Part shown: one piece after another, positions 44,204 to 52,610 of the stretch
How the letters are laid out: every line of letters starts with the position of its first letter
Numbering within the stretch: the stretch's first letter is position 1
The notes under the pieces: model-generated
The model's database searches: none
What the model saw: the letters and a program-made list of their open reading frames with translations, nothing else
Told to the model about the DNA's origin: nothing
Position numbers and translations under genes: made by a program
DNA from: Tieghemiomyces parasiticus
Lineage: Eukaryota > Kickxellomycota > Dimargaritomycetes > Dimargaritales > Dimargaritaceae
DNA length: 52,610 nt
Reading direction: 5' to 3'
NCBI GenBank assembly: GCA_027575765.1
Contig: JANBPT010000229.1
Location: 1-52,610, forward strand

Positions 44204-44728
44204 GATAGGTTGGTGGGACGATGAAGTCGTTGAGGAGAGGGTCAGGCTGGGCTCTACGTTTCTTTAATATCGTCGCTGGAGATCCAAAGTGGGTTTTTAT
44301 TAATATATATATATATATTAAATACGCCCTTTTAAATGGCTCTGTCGTTTCATATATATCTTTACAAGTAAATCCACTTGCTTTCGTCAAGACGGGACAT
44401 GCGATGGCCAACCGGTAAAAATAATACGATCCACCATCACTACCTGCTTAGACCAGTTGTAGGCGAATACACTTTAATTCTATAACGAAAATTGATGATA
44501 ATGATTGTTAGTAAAGGTAATGGAGGGGGAGGGGTGTAAAATGATGTGAGGGGTAGGTAAGCGATCATTTCACACCATGAAAATAATGCTCATACGGTAG
44601 GTAGGGAGAAGTAGATGTATGAGCGGGAGGGTTCGCAGGTGAAATATAAAAGGAGTATGATTTTAAAGGGAACCGGTCCAGGATGAAAGTGGAGGGTAGG
44701 GAGGGTGAGTTGGCGAGGGGGGTCTAAC
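44204..44728. other. Convergent spacer
   Basis: AT-rich 3' flanks of the uridine kinase (+) and the secreted protein (-). A TA tract lies at about 44302-44320. No gene was seen. Confidence 0.5.
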
Positions 44729-45178
44729 CTAGCATTGAGTGTTGCCACCGGAAAAGATCTTGGTTAAAATGAACCACAGACCTTCCATCGACCCGACCTT
44801 TTTACTGCAGGGCATGTTGGAGAAGTTGACCGCACTGGGACTTGGGGAGGGAGTTAGGTTGGATTGTGAAGAACCCGTCGTAGGCACCGCCAATCTGGCA
44901 GTCGAAGTCGGAGGTATCAGGCTAGGCTGGACGCTTCCCTGTTCCGTCGTGGTACCATGCTTGTCTGCATCAGCGCCGTTGTCGTCGGTATCTATTTTCA
45001 CAACGTTGGACGAAGTGTTGGTGCCAGGATTCTCGCCGTTGGATTGGAGAGCGGGCGAGGTCGCGTCTTCGTCGCTAGAGGCTCCAGCCGGCTGAGGGCT
45101 GGGCCGAGCAGTCACCATAACTACGGACATGGCGACGAGGCCGAGAGTGAACCAGGTGGTCACGGTAGTGGGCTTCAT
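44729..45178 (-). CDS. Small secreted Ser/Thr/Pro-rich protein, unknown
   Basis: 149 residues from the ATG at 45178. An N-terminal signal peptide (about 1-24, TWFTLGLVAMSVVMVTA) is followed by a hydrophilic Ser/Thr/Pro/Asp-rich body with several N-glycosylation sequons (NTS, NLT, NFS). The C-terminal block (NMPCSKKVGSMEGLWFILTK, ending NTQC) holds the only two Cys (124 and 149), probably one disulfide loop. The longer open frame upstream reads into the promoter, and a minus-strand TATATAG lies 187-193 nt upstream, which supports this start. No family is recognised; a wall-associated or effector-like role is speculation. Confidence 0.65.
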   Translation of the reverse strand: MKPTTVTTWFTLGLVAMSVVMVTARPSPQPAGASSDEDATSPALQSNGENPGTNTSSNVVKIDTDDNGADADKHGTTTEQGSVQPSLIPPTSTARLAVPTTGSSQSNLTPSPSPSAVNFSNMPCSKKVGSMEGLWFILTKIFSGGNTQC

Positions 45179-46362
45179 AGTGCAAGTGGTATATGGCAAT
45201 AGCGTGCGCGTATGCGGTAGGATGTGAAAGAAAGGAGGGGGAGGGTTGGACAGAGTAGAGGGGATGGAAATGTAGAGAATATGGGAAGGGTAATGGATAC
45301 GGCAGATAGCTTGAACTGTAAAACTCTGAGGACCACTACATGAGGAGGGGGACAGAGCAGCCATCTATATACCCGACTCGGCGAGAGGGGGGAGAGAAGC
45401 GGAGCTAAAAGTCCCAGACAAGGGTGAACAGAGATATCGAAGAAAGGGGGCCAGAGGACCGGAAGAGTCGGTGGGTGGAACCGCACTAGAGCAGGGTGCC
45501 ATGGACAGTGAACGGCGGAGTAGAGAAGGCCAACAAAGGTCGCGGATAACCTAGAGAGCGCATGGGTAGGGAGGAAAGGAGAGAAAGGCCCTTACAAAGA
45601 ACCACCAGCAAACGCGTCGAGCTGAGTGGGCCTTATCGTTGACCTGGTTTTCATCGCGTCATATTCTTTGTTTGGCTCTTTCATCAAGCTCGTTTTCTTT
45701 TTTTCTCTCTCTCCAGGTGCCACCTGCGGTTGCCTGGCTGCGGCTGCGGGGTGTCAGTACCATGCCAAAGGGTACGACCGGCGACGCCGATGAAGAGACC
45801 GGCTGGCTCAAACGGGTAGGAGGGAAAGCGGGCCATGCCAGCCACGGTGGGACTACCGGTTAAGCGTGTGGAGAGAGAGAGAGAGATGATGATGATGGCC
45901 CAAGCGCTCGGTCACTGTCACTCGATCTGTCCGAGCCCCAACCAACTTGACAGGAGACAGATGGAAAGAGGGGGGGGGTACGCAGGCTTGGCGCAAGTAG
46001 CCCAGTACGCTGTGTTTTTACGACTGGCACGCCAAAGAAGCTCTTGTAGTTGGGTTTGCAGTAGGATTTATGAAGGTACATCTACGATGGGAGGACACTT
46101 GATAGGATATAGATAAAGAGAATGGAGGCTTCAAGGCCGGAAGCGAAGGCGAAGGGAGAAGGTGGAGCTGACCTACAGAAGGCCTCCCCTTCGAGAAAGG
46201 GGTATACCTGGGCACCCAAGCTGATTTCGAAGCAAGAATACGAATGGTTCACGGTCCGGATCGCCTGTGTTCGACAGTGGGGGAGGGGGGTGGTGGTGGG
46301 GTTCCTGGGTCAAGCAAACAACCCCATCCCAGTGTTCACATCTTCTCAATTCCCTGGTCTCC
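45179..46362. other. Spacer upstream of the small secreted protein
   Basis: It contains the TATA element at 45365-45371 and, on the plus strand, a strong polypyrimidine-CAG acceptor-like site near 45717 followed by a 33-codon frame at 45762-45863 (starts MPKGTTGDADEETGWLKR). The frame is unrecognised and is not called as a gene. A GA tract lies at about 45872-45885. Confidence 0.4.
45365..45371 (-). promoter_or_regulatory. TATA element of the small secreted protein gene
   Basis: TATATAG on the minus strand, about 190 nt upstream of the ATG at 45178. Confidence 0.55.
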
Positions 46363-46572
46363 TTAGAGACGGGAACCGGTCAACTTTTCGTAACCAAGCA
46401 TGGCGATGAAGGCGACGGTGGCGAGGCCCAGGCCGGGGAAGAGGCCCTTGACGACGTTGCGCTTGCTGAAGAAGGGATCCTTGCGCCAGGCCTCACGCTG
46501 GGCCCAGGGATCGTACAAACGGTGGTGGACCTGGTGCCGGCCGCGTGCTAGACGGTAGTTGGAGTTGGCCAT
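46363..46572 (-). CDS. NDUFB3: Complex I subunit NDUFB3 (B12)
   Basis: 69 residues in one exon. YDPWAQREAWRKDPFFSKRN and the hydrophobic segment KGLFPGLGLATVAFIAMLGY match the B12/NDUFB3 accessory subunit, a single-pass protein of the complex I membrane arm. The conserved DPWA.REAWR motif and the FPG.G.ATVAF membrane helix are both intact, and the length fits. The ATG at 46572 is preceded closely by TTTAG, so a non-coding 5' exon ending there is possible. An upstream in-frame codon also allows a longer frame, but conservation favours MANSNYRLARGRH as the start. Presence of the gene implies a respiratory chain with proton-pumping complex I. Confidence 0.85.
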   Translation of the reverse strand: MANSNYRLARGRHQVHHRLYDPWAQREAWRKDPFFSKRNVVKGLFPGLGLATVAFIAMLGYEKLTGSRL

Positions 46573-47095
46573 GTTGGCTAAAGGGTGAAACAGATGGAAA
46601 TGGTACAAAGGGGATGGTGAGGTGGGAGAGAGGTGACGGGATGGTCAAAGCTAGGCCGCCGGATCCGAGGCGAGGGGAGGGGAGGTGGCGCTCAGGTAGT
46701 GGGGGGAATGGCGGAGCTCCACTCGTCGGTTGGGACGAATGGAGTAGAGTGAGGGCTGGCGGGAAGGGGGCATATTCTGTAGGCCTTCGCTAAAGGGTGA
46801 GACCCTACATTTTCTCTGGCTCCAGCCTGCCATTTGACCGCTCGGCTCAGCATGGGACAGTGGCCATACCTGAGGTCCGAATGCACCGGCTGCCATTCTC
46901 CTCTGCCAGACAGACACCACAGCACTATTCCGAAAGAAGCCCGGGCTTTTATTTTCATCTCATAGGAAGTCAAAAAGGGTAAGGACGGAAATACTGGTCC
47001 ATGCGGCCATCACGTTGAAACCGCACAATGACATCCAAGGGAACACACAGTAATATCCTTATTGAAGGCCTACCGGCAGAACTAGAGTCGTCACC
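46573..47095. other. Spacer between NDUFB3 and the V-ATPase f gene
   Basis: The upstream region of NDUFB3 and the 3' flank of the V-ATPase f gene. Frames here are GC-rich but unrecognised. Confidence 0.45.
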
Positions 47096-47738
47096 TTAGG
47101 ACCGGACGCGGTTGGCCCGGCGATTTAGTACGGACTGAGGTAGGGTTGCGAGGGTATGGGGGGGAGAAGAGGAGCGGGGATGTGTTAGTGCACAGCTAGA
47201 CCCCAATACTGGTGCCAACCTACAGGCGCAGGGGCAAGGAGCTTAAAGCCTTTACATCAACCCTGGGTACTTACCTGACAACAGCAGAAGGCAAGGAACC
47301 CAGCGTAGATACCGGCGGCCGCATAGCAGGAACTGGCAATGGCGTCGTAGTTGTCGGGATAGTCGTAGGCCTCGGCGAACTGCGGGGCACGGTTACCGAA
47401 CATGGCGCCAACGATAATCTGGTGTGCACCATGGCAGATATAGCGAGACGGGCAGAGGAGAGCATGGCATTCGTATCAGCGTGGGGCGGGACCAACCTTA
47501 ACTTGGCGACGTTGGGTACCCTCTTCGTCCTGAGTAAACGAGGCGCCAAGCCAAACAGTCGCGGGGGTGCAAACTAGGCATGTGTATGGGCCAAGGACAA
47601 GGTTGACACTACAGTTCGTTCTCCTCGTCAGCCAAACGTGTGCCGTATGGTTGCCGGCGGACTTACCAGGAAGATGATGCCAATGGCGCTCAGCACAGAG
47701 CAGCAGGTGGAGCAACCGGGACCGACGATCGGCTTCAT
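47096..47738 (-). CDS. YPR170W-B: V-ATPase Vo subunit f (YPR170W-B/RNASEK family), three exons
   Basis: Exons are 47738-47667, 47418-47275 and 47134-47096, all phase 0, with two GTAAGT donors and CACCAG/CCTCAG acceptors, giving 84 residues. Exon 1 reads MKPIVGPGCSTCCSVLSAIG then IIFL. Exon 2 reads IIVGAMFGNRAPQFAEAYDY, then DAIASSCYAAAGIYAGFLAF. Exon 3 reads SVLNRRANRVRS and a stop. Two transmembrane helices flank a lumenal loop, and the Cys-rich first helix and C-terminal NRR match yeast YPR170W-B and animal RNASEK, a small subunit of the V-ATPase membrane sector. The gene encodes no long open frame, so frame-based annotation would miss it. Confidence 0.85.
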
Positions 47739-49116
47739 GGTGTCAACCAGGTACGTGGAGTTGGGGGAGACGTGGGCTTCGTGAGTGGACGGGACTGCCT
47801 AGCCGAGATTCAATGTGCGAATGCAGAGAGTGGGGCGAACTACGGAGAGAGAAAGAGTGGAAGCGATAAGGGGGAGGGGCATGAAATGGAGAAGGTCGAG
47901 GTGGAGCGAGAGGGTCTCGGCGACTACACGAGGATAGAGTACAGCTGAGAATGGGAGGGGGGGCTATGGAATAAGGACAACACAAGACAACTAAATGGGT
48001 CGAGAGGAGCAGAATGGGGAGGTTACAATAAAGAGGAAGGCAGGTAGCGGAGGGCAAAAGGCCGAAGGGGTGGCGAGGAAGGCTGGGCTCGGCTAGGCTT
48101 CGAAAGCGGAGCGGGCCTTCCGAGTCGTCCCGCTCGCGGGCCGTTATTCCTGCCACGCCTTTCTCGCTCCCCCCTTGGGGACACCGCCGCCGCCCCCTCC
48201 CTCCGCGCTCATGGGGCTATGACCAGGGGCCCAGCTAAGGTTGTTGGAGGGGTCGGTTGGGGGTGGAGGCCAAGCGTTAGGGGCGGGGGGGGAGCAGTGA
48301 CAGAGGCGTCGAACGAGCACCCGCCTCGTTACACCGGGCTCAGGATGGAGGGGGCGAAACGCGGTGGGCCAGCGAGGAGGGGGAGGTGCTCGTCACACAG
48401 GTACTGCCATGGTGGCCACACCGGTCAGCGGTGGCGGGAGGAGAAGAGGGGAGGCGGGGGTGTCAACCTCAGCCTTGCCGTTTGCTGAGCTCTACGCTAC
48501 TCAGGAGACCGTGGTGCCACCTCCAAAGCATCTATCGTTAGATACTAGACCTCGTCTGACTCTTACACCATCACCGCCCTGATCTTACGGACGGTTTGCC
48601 GCGCCGGGCCCCATCTCGCAGCCATCTGCTCAAGCCCCTTGGCGTCGTAGTATGTGAGCAAGCAATGGGTATGGGCCGTGGCCAACTCGCCTGGGGAGAG
48701 GGTAACTCTGACAAAGCAGCACATCACGCTTGCTCTCTTGTGTCAGTGCTAAGCGTCGGTGGGCCCGGCCAGTCCGCCACAGTCTTCTGATGAACAGTAT
48801 GGGGGGCGAGGAGATCCATCCTCCAGATATTGATTGGCCCTGGCAGTTCAGTGGGGCCGCGTCACAGACGCTCACCACAAGCAGACTGTCCATTTCAACG
48901 TGACAACAATGCCACTAACGGTGAACTACACGCTACTCTATTTATTGCGGTCCGAATTGAGAGATAAGGAGGAGGATACAGAAATATCGAGACGGCAGAG
49001 AGGAAAGTGGGATAGGTAATCAGCGCAGCGAGATGGGGAGACAGAGCCAGCACGCGTAGTAGTAAAAGTAGTAATAGTAGGCGGCAGACTGGTCGGACAA
49101 TAAATAATGTTGCTTT
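47739..49116. other. Spacer between V-ATPase f and GAPDH genes
   Basis: The upstream part is purine-rich on + (a C/T-rich minus-strand leader for the V-ATPase gene). Minus-strand sequence at 48541-48895 contains a possible Crinkler-type remnant, listed separately. The 49000-49116 part is the GAPDH 3' flank. Confidence 0.45.
48541..48895 (-). pseudogene. Degenerate Crinkler-type NTPase fragment (tentative)
   Basis: One minus-strand frame reads VSVCDAAPLNCQGQSISGGW then ISSPP, resembling the 'DG.P......vSSP' segment of Crinkler-type NTPases. After a frame change the sequence reads RVTLSPGELATAHTHC, then YYDAKGLEQMAARWGPARQT and VRKIRAV before a stop. This resembles the following 'LSPW..EEL...R..CYP......RWGP.aR.V' segment. 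Order and spacing agree with the family, but no Walker A motif is present, two frames are needed and the piece is short. It is read as a decayed fragment, with chance similarity not excluded. Confidence 0.35.
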
Positions 49117-51924
<2,808 letters not shown>

Positions 51925-52610
51925 ATGGACGACGAACCACGTCACAGCCTTCCGACGAGTGAAGACGGCGCACAGGAAGAGCACGACTCGTTTCTGGTGG
52001 TCGTCTCCGCGTTCGTCTTCTACCGGGCCTACGCCGTCCAGCACTACTACCAGGCCAAGCTGGCCGAGTTTGATCGTCTCCCGCCGCGCCACCAAACCCT
52101 CCTACGCGAGGCCGGCTTTCTCGTCAAGCTGCTGGAGGTGGAGCGCGGGATCCGTGCCAACGCGCGGTTCCTCAACCGGGTCGTGCAAGACCAAGGTGTC
52201 CATTTCCGCCCATCAGAGGCCCCGGGCGCTAACTCCGATGCCCGCGCGTGGTCGCCGAGACCTCCAGGCAACTACGGTGATAGCCAAGACTACTTTACCA
52301 ACTGGAGTCGGTCTTTCCCACTATGCGACCCCCGGATGGTGGACGCCGGGGGCTACTCGAGATCCCCCGGGTCACCACCGTGCGTCGGCTCGATGGCATG
52401 GCCCGGTGGCCCGAACCTCATGTCTGCGGACTATCCCAACGAGCCCCCGGGCCTCATCGACCGCGTCTACGCCCTCTTCCGGCAACATGAGGCGGAAGGT
52501 CGGGCGCCCGTGGCCGAATTCCACATGGACAAACTCCGCAGCACCCTGAAACAGGTGGTGCGTGACTGGAGCGTGGAGGGCCGAGCGGAGCGCGACGCTT
52601 CCTACGGACC
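51925..52610 (+). CDS. CARNMT1: Carnosine N-methyltransferase family (CARNMT1/N2227), 3' end off the window
   Basis: The frame is open from the ATG at 51925 (MDDEPRHSLPTSEDGAQEEH) to the window end, with 228 complete codons visible. The N-terminal helical block SFLVVVSAFVFYRAYAVQHY, then FDRLPPRHQTLL, and later FHMDKLRSTLKQVVRDWSVE, then GRAERDASYGP, are the conserved entry to the N2227-like methyltransferase domain (human C9orf41/CARNMT1, yeast YNL092W). The SAM-binding motif lies beyond the edge. A fungus-specific Ser/Gly/Pro-rich insertion of about 90 residues separates the two conserved blocks. Human CARNMT1 methylates carnosine to anserine and also modifies proteins at 3-methylhistidine. 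The fungal substrate is unknown. Confidence 0.88.
   Translation, partial: MDDEPRHSLPTSEDGAQEEHDSFLVVVSAFVFYRAYAVQHYYQAKLAEFDRLPPRHQTLLREAGFLVKLLEVERGIRANARFLNRVVQDQGVHFRPSEAPGANSDARAWSPRPPGNYGDSQDYFTNWSRSFPLCDPRMVDAGGYSRSPGSPPCVGSMAWPGGPNLMSADYPNEPPGLIDRVYALFRQHEAEGRAPVAEFHMDKLRSTLKQVVRDWSVEGRAERDASYG

Noticed and set aside
45762..45863. 33-codon plus-strand frame after a strong polypyrimidine-CAG site.
   Set aside because: Too short, unrecognised and without promoter or partner exon. It is recorded only within the spacer entry.

Overview
The window is a stretch of fungal nuclear chromosome. Genes are single-exon or have a few short introns, with GTAAGT, GTATGT or GTAGGT donors and pyrimidine-tract/CAG acceptors. 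Coding regions look GC-rich against more AT-rich spacers. The fungal core genes include a CDC24-type RhoGEF, a BCK1-type MAPKKK, a Zrg17-type zinc transporter, a complex I B12 subunit and the small V-ATPase f subunit. Long spacers, disordered tails and a very long BCK1 suggest an early-diverging, zygomycete-grade filamentous fungus. That placement is inference; no rRNA or other phylogenetic marker is present.

Layout. A PHOSPHO-type phosphatase runs off the left edge on the minus strand and was rebuilt from four exons, one of 21 nt. CDC24 follows on the minus strand with three exons. After about 5 kb without a gene I can support come an UNC93-like MFS protein (+), a two-exon Zrg17-like CDF protein (-), a LITAF-domain protein (+) and an unknown coiled-coil protein with 30-bp tandem repeats (-). 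A decayed mariner transposase with a recognisable D34D triad lies at about 22.9-23.9 kb. Next is an export block: two MATE transporters in tandem and a DHA1-type MFS transporter, all on +. A secreted Gly/Asn decapeptide-repeat protein (+), BCK1 (+, SAM, Ras-association and kinase domains) and a uridine kinase (+) follow. Then, on the minus strand, come a small secreted protein, the complex I NDUFB3/B12 subunit, a three-exon V-ATPase f (RNASEK-like) subunit and GAPDH. A CARNMT1-type carnosine N-methyltransferase (+) runs off the right edge.

Functional threads. CDC24 (Cdc42 activation, polarity) and BCK1 (cell-wall integrity MAPK pathway) are the signalling genes. Five polytopic transporters lie between 12.8 and 32.4 kb, and the two MATE paralogues share a 50-nt identical tract. 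Several genes share a core-promoter layout, with a TATA element about 190-250 nt upstream of the ATG and a pyrimidine-rich leader. Two spacers hold short degenerate minus-strand reading frames resembling parts of Crinkler-type NTPases; this is a tentative reading. No rRNA, convincing tRNA or CRISPR array was seen.
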